Shown piece after piece: positions 24,115 through 33,992 of a stretch of 64,000 nt of DNA; within the stretch, counting starts at the first letter, position 1, and every line of letters begins with the position of its first letter. The notes beneath the pieces were generated by a model. The model saw nothing but the letters and a program-made list of their open reading frames with translations, was not told where the DNA came from and did not search any database. Source of the stretch: Larix kaempferi. Its lineage: Eukaryota > Streptophyta > Pinopsida > Pinales > Pinaceae. Made by a program: the position numbers and the translations under genes. The DNA is taken from NCBI GenBank assembly GCA_027924585.1, contig BSBM01000068.1:10371001-10435000 (forward strand), read 5' to 3'.

Positions 24115-25660
24115 GACAACACATACCAAGCTTGAGGATAAGCTTGAAGGGGATGAGAAATTCTGAGCATGGAAGTATAAGGTGATGCTCATCCTAGAAG
24201 AGCATGAATTGGACAAGTATGTCACATAATTATTTGTGGAGCCAGAGGGAGATGAGTATAAAGAAAAGCATAATAGGAATCTAATAAAAGCTAAGAGGAT
24301 CATAGCTGACTCCATCAAGTATCACTTAATCCCACACATCTCTTCTTTGAAGACTCTGAAAGAGATGTTTGATGCATTGAAGGGACTATTTGAAGGAACC
24401 ATCATCAATAGGAAGATGACCTTGAGGACTCAACTCAAGGCTGTGAAGATGCAAAACAATGAAAGTATCTAGTCTTACTTCATAAGGGTCTCCAACATCA
24501 AAGATCAGTTAAGTGCCATTGGAGACGAAGTTGAAAATGCAGAACTAGTGATGACTACCCTAAATGGTCTTCCAAGATCATGGGAGTCATCTAGTCAAGG
24601 AATATGTTCCAGGAAGAAGCTTATCTTGTTCAGTGCACTCTTAGAATCTTGCACCCAAGAAGAAGCAAGGATTGTTTCCAAAGAAGAAAAGTTAGGAGAT
24701 GAATATAATCAAGCCATGGCAGGTCATGCCAAGAGAGGCAAGAAAGAAGATCAACATCACAAGAAATCACATAAGGGTAGAAAACCTACTAAAGACTATT
24801 CAAGTTTCATATGCTATCACTATGATGAGATGAGAAACAAGAAGAAAGGAAACAAGAAAAGACATCATGCTCATGCTATAGAGGATGATGAACCAACTAG
24901 GAAGAATGCAAAAGAGGATTCTTCAAGTGATGAAGAATATGTTATGATTTCAACACTCATAGGTACAGTCACACTTGGTAACAATGATTGGCTTGTTGAT
25001 AGTGGTGCTTCTAAGCACATGATAGGTTTCAATAATGCTCTCAACAACCTAATAGAAATGGACTCACCTCACAAGGTGAAACTAGGAGATGACTATCAAT
25101 ATCCCATCAAAGGGGTAGGAAAGGCTTATTGCAAGCTTGAATTTGGTAAGCCTATCAAAATGAAGGATGTTCTATATGTGCCTGGACTGAAGAAGAATTT
25201 ACTTTCCATCTCATCACTAGATGAGAAAGGATTCAAAGTAGAATTTGTGGATGGCCAAGTACTTATGTGTCACAAAGGTAAAACCTTTGATGATGCGGTA
25301 GTAGTTGAAGTGCAAGAGGGAGGATTATACAAGCTCAAGGGACAACCAGAACAAGCCTTGGTTCATGAAACTATGGAACCAAGTGAATTATGGCACATGA
25401 TATTTTCTCACATCAACTACAAGGCATTACCAACCGTGAGCAAGATGGTGAATGGGATACCCGAGATCCAAACTAAGCATGAAGGCATATGTAAAGGATG
25501 TGCAAAAGGGAAGAATGTAAAGAATCCATTTCCAAGAAGTGACAACAAATCCAAAGAGATTTTGGAGCTCATACATTCAGATGTTTGTGGGCCTATCTCT
25601 TCCAACTCATTAAGCGGGTATGCCTACTATTTTTCTTTTATTGATGATTATTATCTTTAA
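24110..25660 (+). pseudogene. gag: Copia copy 2 gag, protease, pre-integrase and integrase start
   Basis: The Gag core resumes at 24110 (KLEDKLEGDEKF, stop, AWKYKVMLILEEHELDKY). Stops lie near 24166, 24227 and 24470. From 24548 a 370-codon frame is open: LNGLPRSWESSSQGI, a degenerate zinc-knuckle site, protease DWLVDSGASKHM (about 24989-25022), pre-integrase ELWHMIFSHINYKAL with CKGCAKGK, then integrase IHSDVCGPISSNSLSGYAYY. The zinc knuckle has lost its second half: CYHYDEM runs straight into RNKKKGNKK, where copy 1 has a complete CX2CX4HX4C. The frame ends at a TAA at 25658-25660. Confidence 0.88.
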
Positions 25661-26378
25661 ACATGGATCAATTTCTTAAAATCCAAAGATGAAGTATTTA
25701 GAAAGTTCAAGGAATTCAAAGCCCTTGTAGAAAATCAAATTGAAAGGAAAATAAAAAATCAAGATAATATAATGGAGGTGAATTTACCTAAGGAGATTTC
25801 AAAATTTATGTAAAGACTCGGGGATTAAGAGGGAGATGAGAACTACCTATAATCCACAATAGAATGGGACTGCAAAAAGGAAGAATAGAACAATAATGGA
25901 AGCTGTGAAGGTCATGATCCATGATTAGGACCTTCCAATGCACTTATGGGTTAAAGCAGTAAGAACAACAGTATATGTTCAAAATAGAACTCCCCACCGT
26001 GTACTTGAAAAGAAGACACATGAAGAAGTGTTTTTAGGAGAGAAGCCAGAATTCAGCCACTTTAAAATATTTGGCTTTCTTGTATACATACATGTTCCGA
26101 AAGAGAAAAGGGCCAAGTTGGAACCTTCAGGAAAGAAGGGCATCTTCATCGATTATAGTGATTCATCAAAGGCATACATAATATATATACCAGGCTTCAA
26201 GAAGATCGAGACTAGAAGAGATGTAACCTTTGATGAAGATACAACCTTCATCAGATCAAGACAGATTCACTTCGATGAAGTACATGAAGAAGAACCTGAG
26301 ACTCCTAGAGTTCATGATACAATGATGGAAGAACATATTCTAGAAGAAACTGAAGATCATGATATGACTGAGCCATAG
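25661..26378 (+). pseudogene. Copia copy 2 integrase, degenerate core and C-terminus
   Basis: 25661-25937 retains only pieces (FLKSKDEVFRKFKEFKALVE, then scattered stops). 25938-26378 is an open segment with MHLWVKAVRTTVYVQNRTPH, a KIFGFLVYIHVPKEKRAKLE segment and KKGIFIDYSDSSKAYIIY, the conserved end of Copia integrase. It stops at a TAG at 26376-26378. Confidence 0.85.
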
Positions 26379-26402
26379 AAAAATGTATATTCACCGAAAC
26401 AA

Positions 26403-27182
26403 GTGAACACACACAAGAGAAAACTAGCTTGGGAACAAGATCTTATTCAAGAAGCGAAGAGGTATGGTGCCCCAGAAGGGACTTCTAGAGAAATCAATAG
26501 ACCTAGACCATACTCCAACTATGTGGCATTGTTGTGTGACATCATTGATGCTGAACCTTCCAGTTATGAAGAGGAATCTAAAAACAACGTATGGAAGGAT
26601 TTTATGATCGAGGAGTATCAGTCGATCATGAAGAATGATGTCTAGGAGGTGGTTTTGAGACTAGAAGGGAACTTAGTAGTATCTTTCAATTGGATCTACA
26701 ACATCAAGCATACAACAGGCATAAGTGTCAAGAAATACAAGGCAAGATTTGTGGCTCAAGGTTTCTCCTAGAAAGAAGGCATAGATTATGAGGAGACATT
26801 TTATCCCATGGGTAGATACACTTCGATAAGATCTATACTTGCTAAATCCAAAGTGATGAAATGGAAGGTACATCAGATGGATGTGAATACTACCTTCTTG
26901 AATGGCGTAGTAGAGGAGGAAGTGTATGTGGAACAACCACTAGGTTTTGAGACACATGACAAGCAGACTCATGTGTGCAGATTAAAGAAGGCCTTGTATG
27001 GTTTGAAACATGCACCCAGGACATGGTATGATAGGATTGATGGGTTTTTGACGAGCTTGGGATTTACCAAGAGTAAAGCGGATTCCAACCTTTACTACAA
27101 GGTTGAAGAAGGAAATCATGTGATTCTATTGTTATATGTAGAAGACTTGTTTCTGGTAGGTGATGAGGAGCTCATAGCATAA
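26403..27182 (+). pseudogene. Copia copy 2 reverse transcriptase
   Basis: RT blocks occur in order: KRYGAPEGTSREINRPRPYS, EEYQSIMKNDV (then TAG at 26643), a frame change, GRYTSIRSILA, VHQMDVNTTFLNGVVEEEVY, KKALYGLKHAPRTWYDRIDG and the catalytic box YVED near 27136-27147. Copia enzymes have YVDD, so a catalytic aspartate is replaced by glutamate. The frame ends at a TAA at 27180-27182 after DEELIA. Confidence 0.9.
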
Positions 27183-28068
27183 ACGAAGAGGAAAATTGCC
27201 ACAAAGTTTGAGATGAAAGACTTGGGTATGATGCATTACTTCTTAGGTCTTTAGGTGTGGCAGAATCCAGAGGAACTTTTCCTGATTCAAGGAAAGTATG
27301 CGGTAGAGATCCTGAAGAGATTCGATGGATTGTAAGGCCATGGCCACACCTATGGCTGATTGAATATGAAGTTTTTGAGTGAAACTTCTTCAGAACTGGT
27401 GGATGCCATGGTATATAGGCAGATGATTGGTTCGTTGATGTACTTGACGAACATGAGGCCAGATTTATGGTTTGCGGTGAACACTCTGAGTCAGTATATG
27501 GTAGAGACGAGACATGTTCACCTGGATGCAGAAAATCATGTGCTGAAGTACCTCAAGGGTACAGTTGATTATGGCCTTAGATTTGCATCGGATCAGAAGA
27601 TTAACCTACAGGTTTATGTAGATGCAGATTGGGTTGGGAGTGTCACAGATAGAAAGAGCACATCAGGGTTCTACTTTAGTTTGGGATCAGGTATGATCTC
27701 ATGGTTAAGTAGGAAGCAGATGTGTGTGGCACTCAGTACATCCGAAGTTGAGTATATTGCAGCTTGTTCGGTAAGCTGTGAGGTAGTGTGGCTTCGGAAG
27801 TTGCTATTAGGTCTGTTTGATCTCAAGTTAGAGGTGACTTGTGTATTTTGTGACAAACAGAGCTATGTGAAGTTGTCCAAGAACCTTGTGTTTCATGACA
27901 AGTCGAAGCACATTGAGATCAGGTATCACTATATCTAGGATATGGTGCAGAAGGGAGCAATGAGGCTCCAATATATAGCAACAAAGGAGAAGATAGCTAA
28001 TGTGTTGGCCAAGCCTTTATCGAGGGTGAAGTTTGAATACTTCAGGGAAAATCTTGGAGTGGTCTAGA
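27183..28068 (+). pseudogene. Copia copy 2 RT tail and RNase H
   Basis: After the TAA the RT tail continues (FEMKDLGMMHYFLGL, TAG, then GKYAVEILKRFDGL) with stops near 27253 and 27331. From 27360 a 192-codon open frame carries the RNase H-like domain: VDAMVYRQMIGSLMYLTNMR, VYVDADWVGSVTDRKSTSG, ALSTSEVEYIAACS and HDKSKHIEIRYHYI. TAG follows, then the usual tail (KEKIANVLAKPLSRVKFE) to about 28065. Confidence 0.9.
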
Positions 28069-28099
28069 TGAAGAGGGAGTGATGAGCTCGGATGAGGTA

Positions 28100-28870
28100 G
28101 AAGGTAGTCATAGGTCATGTGACGTAATTGAGTCTCCTATGATACGAGAGGATTTGGATGAGTGGTGAGGTAATGTAGGTAGTTACGGTGTGCAATGTAA
28201 TGGAGCTCCTAGGATGGACCCACCAAATGGATTGCTCGATTCTTGGAAGAGGACAGTTGCATCTGGTATGAAAAAGGACCAACTCTGCAGGATATCTACA
28301 TCCAATATGAAAAAGGATTGGTTTTGTAGTGGTGTGAATCCAGTATGAAAAAGCACTGGCTCTATAGGATATGTACATCCAACATGAAAAAGGAATGGCT
28401 TTGCAGTGGTCTATGCCCAGTATGAAAAATAATTGGTCACTATACGGGATGATCCCAGCTTGGTTGGTTGTATCTCCATAGTTGTTGGTTGTATCTATGA
28501 GGGTATATCCCAACATGGTTGGTGGTATCACCAAGGGAGATCCTAGTGTCATATGTAGGTTCCCTAACGCACTGGGTTGAACTGGTGCATGTAGGCTCTC
28601 CGACGGACTGGATTGAGCAGGATGCATGGTGACTGGTGGTATCAACGAGGAGATATCCCAACATGGTTGGTCATATCTCCAAGGGTAGATCCCAGTGTGG
28701 TTGGTTGTATCTCCATGGGTGGATCCCAGTATGACTGGTCGTATCACCAAGGGGAGATCCCAATGTGGATGTTGAGGTACTAGATTGGATCTAGGTCACA
28801 TGCAGCATGAAAAAGTGTTGGATCTGTGGAGAGTTACATGAAACATGAAAAAAGGCTGGCGTTGTGAAAC
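28100..28870 (+). repeat. Copia copy 2 3' untranslated region with two degenerate short-repeat arrays
   Basis: Between RNase H and the 3' LTR, seven copies of an ATGAAAAA-centred motif (followed by GG and a TGG/GG box) lie near 28267, 28315, 28345, 28385, 28423, 28806 and 28846. Seven copies of a TGGTTGGTNGTATCNCC-like motif lie near 28461-28745, often followed by AAGGG-GATCCCA. Protein frames across this stretch have no recognisable domain. Confidence 0.6.
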
Positions 28871-28991
28871 TTCTAATGATATATAGATTCGGGAGATGTC
28901 AGATGTCAATAGTCTGAGTACAAGAAGTGCAGCAGCTGTAAGATCATGGTGATTATGTAAGAAGAATATCACCTTCCTTATTAAGAGGTAG

Positions 28992-29738
28992 TGCTGAAGA
29001 ATGTAATTTCAGAATATATTCTTATTTGTATTATTTACATATCATTTGTATTTTACATCCTACAAGGATTATTATTGATGTAATTGATAATGTAAAATTC
29101 ATTGAAATAGTCAATGTAAACCCTAACTGTTAGGTTAGCTTGGAAATATCTAGAAAAGAATATTCTATTGTGAATAAGACAAGTCGGCCCAGTTAGAAGA
29201 GTCAAGTTGGCCTTGTTTGGTAAAACGGTCAAGTCAGTTGAGTAGTATAAATGAGGAGTTAGGTTAGCTTGAATAGTCAATGAGGAGGAGTTAGGTTAGG
29301 AGTTACATTGAATAGTCAATGTAAACCCTAACTGTTAGGTTAGCTTGGAAATATCTAGAAAAGAATATTCTATTATGAATAAGACAAGTCGGCCCAGTTA
29401 GAAGAGTCAAGTCGGCCTTGTTTGGTAAAACAGTCAAGTCAGTTGAGTAGTATAAATGAGGAGTTTGGCCTCCTCATTTGGTCACCTCACTCTCTCATCA
29501 AGTTCGTATGAGTAGGAGAGATAGATTCAAGTGAATAGCTGCTTTTGGAGTCTTCTTGTTTTGGGTCATTGCATGAGGAATACTATTGCACATTCTGATG
29601 AATATATATAGAAGACGTTTGCTGGGTTTTTCTACCCCAAGATAGTTTTCCCAGGATAAATTATTGTGTACTATTGTCTATGCTGTGCTTGTTTATCTTT
29701 CAATGATCCTTAATGTTATTGCACTTAAAAATCTAACG
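28992..29738 (+). repeat. 3' LTR of Copia copy 2, with internal 205-bp duplication
   Basis: 747 bp against 540 in the 5' LTR. TGCTGAAGAATG start and ATCTAACG end (final A changed to G). The extra length is a tandem duplication with period 205 bp: the phrase AATAGTCAATGTAAACCC occurs near 29106 and 29311. Each unit carries the GTATAAATGAGGAG TATA region. Confidence 0.88.
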
Positions 29739-29742
29739 TTGC

Positions 29743-30640
29743 TGCCATCAACCAGGCTGACATACAAGATGAAACCCTAACCATTCCCATCACTGAACTG
29801 AGTTAACTGTTGACCAAAAAGGAGAATTATGTGGCTTCCTTTGATTGTTTGAAGTTGATGTTGACCAGATTGGCTAGACCATTGACTTTCTGAAGCCTTT
29901 AGGACTATTCCATTTGACTGTTTGGATATCTAGTAGGTTCAGTGGTTGAGTATAAGCCCTTACAAGATTGTGGTTGCATGGGAGATTCCCTAAACATGAT
30001 CGACCTGCTTGGAAAATACCCTAGAATCTAGATAGGGCCCGACCTGCTTCCTCTTCAATGTTTACCTTTGCGGATGAGAGAGGAAAGTACCTAACAGGAT
30101 TCATTGTGACTGTGAGAGACCCAACAGGGTTTGGGTGAGCTAAGGACATCCCTAGCAGGGGTTGGGTAGAAGCAAGGTATTTTTTAAGGATTCTAATAGT
30201 ATACTGAAGTGTAGTATTCTAGGTGATTATTCTAGACTGAAATATATATAGGTAGGTGAATATTAAATATGAAACACACAATTTACTACTGAAAATAGTA
30301 AATTTTGGCAAATATTATGATAAAAAAACATATTTTATGTAAATATAGGCGATATTAGAGACTAAAAATTACCAAATAGCAAATTTGTTTTTTGAAAAAA
30401 AGCCCAAAAAATAGCCAATTGATGAAATTTCGCCCCTAAAAATTACCCTGAGCAACAATTTTGATCTTAATAGTAGCGGTTTCCTTCAAAACCTGATCAG
30501 ACCCCAACCATAGCTCAAGGAATCCCAACGTCTTCCTTAAAAAACCGAACTGGTTCATGAAGAGAGAGAGAAGATTCCACACGAATTTTATCGTTTGGAT
30601 CAGAGATGAAGATTGCATAAGTGTGTTGTTCAAATGGGAG
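29743..30640. other. Unassigned sequence right of Copia copy 2
   Basis: No confident gene. A plus-strand stretch 29750-29900 reads fairly open (LTIPITEL, LLTKKENYVASFDCLKLM) with stops. A minus-strand 65-codon frame lies at 30436-30633 downstream of the TATA motif listed next. It could be retroelement leader sequence. Confidence 0.4.
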
Positions 30641-30648
30641 AGCTTCTT

Positions 30649-30656
30649 TATTTATA
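30649..30656 (-). promoter_or_regulatory. TATA box candidate on the minus strand, likely LTR or gene promoter
   Basis: The minus strand reads GAAATATAAATAAAGAAGC. It lies about 0.5 kb downstream (in minus sense) of the palindrome array at 31122-31441, so the array would sit in the upstream region of this promoter. No matching second LTR is in the window. Confidence 0.4.
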
Positions 30657-30780
30657 TTTCACCCTTGAGAGTTTCTTCCATATATTTTGGAATAAACAAA
30701 ATAGTAAAATCCATCTAGTTAGGGTTTTATTATTTTATTTTCACTTTTAACCCTTCACAAAAGAGTTTGACTTTTATCTT

Positions 30781-30920
30781 GGACCTTTGGTCCTTTACAA
30801 GTGGGCTCTTGGTCCTTCATTGCGGTACTTGGACCTTCATTGCACCTTTAATGGTTTCTTGGTCCTTCAAAGGGGTTCATGGTCCTCCAATAGTAGGCTC
30901 TTGGTCCTTCATTAGAGTTC
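30781..30920. repeat. Degenerate TTGGTCCTTCA short-repeat cluster
   Basis: At least five variants of TTGGTCCTTCA/TTGGACCTTCA occur in 140 bp, with one small perfect palindrome GGACCTTTGGTCC at its start. It merges rightward towards the palindrome array. Confidence 0.55.
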
Positions 30921-31121
30921 CATGACCCTAGCTCCTTAAGAAAGTCATTTAAGACCTTTCTCTTGGTATTTATGGTCCACATGTGCCAATTCAAAGTACA
31001 CCATCATAAATAAAGAAGATTATTCTTGTTCTCCTTGCTCACCAAGGTCAAGTGCTAGGTACATCAACAAGGGTTGGCGAATCCCATAGCCCATTGACCA
31101 AGGAGAGGAGTACATCACTTG

Positions 31122-31441
31122 CCTAGATCCAATCTAGGACTTCACATTATTTGAATCAACGTCCTAGTCCCTGACCAGGTTCTTCATCCCCAGGATGAAA
31201 GCTGACCGAAGTCAACATCTTGGTAATTGACCAAGTGCCTCCATTCTTAAAGAATGTATCTCAGCCCCAGGCTGAGCTTCGGTCCTAGACTGAATTATGT
31301 GGATCAACCCCCTGGTCCCTGCCCTGGTCCTCCATTCTCTTGGAGAATGGTTCTCATCCCCAGGATGAGCTTCAGTCCTATACTGAATGTTGATCAACCC
31401 CTTGGTAATTGACCAGGTACCTCCATTCTCCTGGATAATGG
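31122..31441. repeat. Array of about fourteen consecutive short palindromes
   Basis: Perfect or near-perfect inverted repeats with 6-8-bp arms and 3-5-bp loops follow one another: CCTAGATCCAATCTAGG (31122), CCTAGTCCCTGACCAGG (31163), TTCATCCCCAGGATGAA (31183), CTTGGTAATTGACCAAG (31219), CATTCTTAAAGAATG (31242), CTCAGCCCCAGGCTGAG (31260), TTCGGTCCTAGACTGAA (31278), CCATTCTCTTGGAGAATGG (31332), CTCATCCCCAGGATGAG (31353), TTCAGTCCTATACTGAA (31371), CTTGGTAATTGACCAGG (31401), CCATTCTCCTGGATAATGG (31423). Weaker ones are at 31203 and 31309. A larger ~90-110-bp unit is visible, with corresponding palindromes in the same order. Confidence 0.85.
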
Positions 31442-31459
31442 CTTTAGATGTTGCTAAAA

Positions 31460-33090
31460 AAATCAACACTCAACACCATTTAAAATTTATTTTTTATCAT
31501 TACCTAACTTTTTATAATTATTTACATCAGGTTATTTATTTGTAGTGCTTTGCAAAAAAAGTGACATATGACTTGTAGGTTGCTATATGACGAATTTTGG
31601 GCTGGTAATTTGTTCTCGTGTTTGAATTAATATATTCAAAATTACTCTTGTTTCTTTCACAACTATATGTTGTGCATACCAAGACATTTGTAAATATGGA
31701 CTTCAACCCCCACATGTTGTTAATTATTACATTAGTGTAAATAATGTTTTTATCTAACTGTCTCTTCTATGTGATTGGAGCATAATCTGGCAATCTCACC
31801 TCATACAATGGATACATGTACATTCTATCCTTGCACTTGTACAAACAACCCATAATATCCACAGTAATTTTTTGATCACCCTTGAACAATCAAGAAACCA
31901 TGTAATAGGTTTAGGTTGTTACATGTAAAATGGTGTACATTTTACTCCACCACTTCTATACAATGGCTTATATGACTTAACACTTTGATTTACAAGTTAA
32001 ATAGTTGCCATAAAAAATATTATTTCTTTCTCTTCTTTGTATTGTCTATTGTCTCAAAATACCTCCCATGTATAATGTGGACAAAAAGCATGCTAATAAG
32101 ACTTCTCCACCTACTATCTAGTTAGCCTTCACTAGTAATTATTTACATACTCCAAGAAGAAGATATGATAGTTTGAAACTTTTATATGCAATGTTTTCTT
32201 TCTTTAGGCATGTTAAACTTTGAAATGATGCTCATAGTTCAACCTTCATGTACCAAGATTTTTCAATTCCATAGTTCTATAATATTTGTGAATATGCTAA
32301 TTTTTTGTAGTTTAAATAGAATGGGAAACAATAATCCCAATTTTAACATGTGATTCTTGTTTCTAATAATTTTATTGCAATTTAGTCTATGGTGATTCCA
32401 AAATTAATATTTTAGCAATTTACAACTAGATTTAAGAAGATGAAGTTACATTCTACAATATAGCGTTTAACATGGGCCTTTTCCTCTCTACTAACCACAT
32501 CACAAATTCAACATTGAGAAATCCACCTCATAAGGTGATCCAAAACATGTACATGCATAATGAGATTGGCCACACAAGATATTAATAAAGTATAGGTGAC
32601 CAATCCTTTTCGAATAGATCTAATAATTTTTGACTAATGAATATATACTTGATTTGGAGTGATCAATCCTTTTCGAATATTAATAGCTGGATTTAAAATA
32701 AGAACCAGTTGATGTAGTAGCGTATTTCGTTGTTTGATATACAGTGTAATAAAATATAACAAAGTAATGGTGATAAGGCAAAAAGGTAAAGCAAAACTAT
32801 TCTTCGATATTGACTCTAGTTTTCTTTTTTAAGACTAAATATAGAAAAGTAAATAGAATACAAAAATTGCTTAATGCACGACGTAGATTTTAGTTGGTAA
32901 AGAAGAACACGTTTTTCTGAAGCTATGATGCTCACCCCCACTTTGTTCTCTTTTTTTGTACTTAAATATCCAGTTTTTTTATAGAGCGTGCACATAATAG
33001 ACTAACCAACTTTCCTCTCATTTTAATTATTTTACTTCACGTTTATGCGTGTGTTATGCTTTTTAGGTGGATGATGAATGCATGACCAGA
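31460..33090. other. AT-rich intergenic DNA
   Basis: No domain-bearing frame or repeat structure was recognised in this 1.6 kb. A short phrase (GACCAATCCTTTTCGAATA / GATCAATCCTTTTCGAATA) repeats near 32608 and 32660. Confidence 0.5.
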
Positions 33091-33097
33091 TTCTTGA

Positions 33098-33109
33098 TAT
33101 ATATAAATA
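33098..33109 (+). promoter_or_regulatory. TATA box of the DUF761-like gene
   Basis: TATATATAAATA lies about 180 bp upstream of the ATG at 33288, in a good position for a transcript start near 33130. Confidence 0.6.
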
Positions 33110-33287
33110 CACAGAGAGGACCATTGTTTTGCATCATTCGATCGATTCTGACGGAGCTGGAAGAAAATCAACTGTTTTTTCTGTTGCTACAAAAGAAGGC
33201 CTGTTGGCAATAGACCTAAATTATTTCTGCCTATACTCTCTATATATATTAAGCCACTGCGCTGAATTTTAAATTTCAGGAGGAAAT

Positions 33288-33779
33288 ATGAAGATAGGAA
33301 GGGCGCCTTCTGAGGTGAAGCAACTGTTGTTAGTCGTGAGGCGAGTGTTGAAATCAAAATCAAGTGGTCTGAAGGGCAGAGCAGCCCACGCAATGAAGAC
33401 CCAAGTTGTTGTTCCCGGCCTGATCAAGAACACTGAGAAGATATTCAGTGCAATCTCTCATAAAATGAATTCCCTGTTTGGAGATGAAGAGAGCCAAAGA
33501 CAATATAATTCCAGCAACAATAATGATGATGAGATATCTTGTGAAGTAGTTGAACAGTGCGAACATCTATCCCACGCACTTAATGAGTCAAAATCACCCG
33601 CCGAGAACCCTACAAATTCGGTCTCAGTTACAGAGGGCCCGCAAATGTGTGCGTGCTCGATGGAGGACGAGATCGACTATTTGGCGGAGGATTTCATTCG
33701 AAGGTTTCGCAGCCAAATGGTTTTGCAGAAACAAAATTCTTTCCAACAATATCGAGAGATGTTAGACAGAAGCGTGTGA
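33288..33779 (+). CDS. DUF761-like (cotton-fibre-expressed-type) protein
   Basis: A single ATG-started 163-codon frame. The C-terminus, DYLAEDFIRRFRSQMVLQ followed by KQNSFQQYREMLDRSV, matches the signature of the plant DUF761 family: an AEEFI-RF--Q--LQ helix, then a short Y-EML-R tail. The N-terminus is basic and helical (SEVKQLLLVVRRVLKSK; KGRAAHAMKTQ), with an HKMNSLFG segment typical of the family. The middle is acidic and low in complexity. No transmembrane stretch or signal peptide is evident. Members are small plant proteins of unknown biochemical role, some expressed in fibres or stress. The start is the first ATG after a TATA box about 180 bp upstream; a 5'-UTR intron ending at the TTTCAG just before it is possible. 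It is the only gene here that appears intact. Confidence 0.8.
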   Translation: MKIGRAPSEVKQLLLVVRRVLKSKSSGLKGRAAHAMKTQVVVPGLIKNTEKIFSAISHKMNSLFGDEESQRQYNSSNNNDDEISCEVVEQCEHLSHALNESKSPAENPTNSVSVTEGPQMCACSMEDEIDYLAEDFIRRFRSQMVLQKQNSFQQYREMLDRSV

Positions 33780-33992
33780 GAGTTAATAGTCTTGCATGGA
33801 TATTATGGGGTTTCCAAATCTGCAGATGACGAGGCTCAGAAAATGATTTCGTTACCCTGTGGACTGCGACGAACATAGGGAACTTGAGAGTTAATAGTCT
33901 TGCATGGATATTATGGGGTTTCCAAAGCTGCAGATGACGAGGCTCAGAAAATGATTTCGTTACCCTGTGGACTACGACGAACATAGGGAACT
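33777..33992 (+). repeat. 108-bp tandem duplication overlapping the DUF761 stop codon
   Basis: Two head-to-tail copies (33777-33884, 33885-33992) differ at only a few bases (for example AATCTGC versus AAGCTGC). The first copy begins with the gene's own TGA. The unit is in the 3' untranslated region. Confidence 0.9.

Larger units (their letters stand above)
21193..29738 (+). mobile_element. Ty1/Copia retrotransposon (copy 2), decayed but end to end
   Basis: 5' LTR (21193-21732), primer site, gag, protease, integrase, RT, RNase H and 3' LTR (28992-29738) occur in Ty1/Copia order on the plus strand. Flanks CTGCT (21188-21192) and TTGCT (29739-29743) are a likely 5-bp target duplication with one change. 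Gag is interrupted near its fifth codon by ~1.9 kb of other sequence. Several stops and frameshifts and a changed RT catalytic box show it is inactive. It is the same family as the copy at 14704-18947. Confidence 0.92.
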
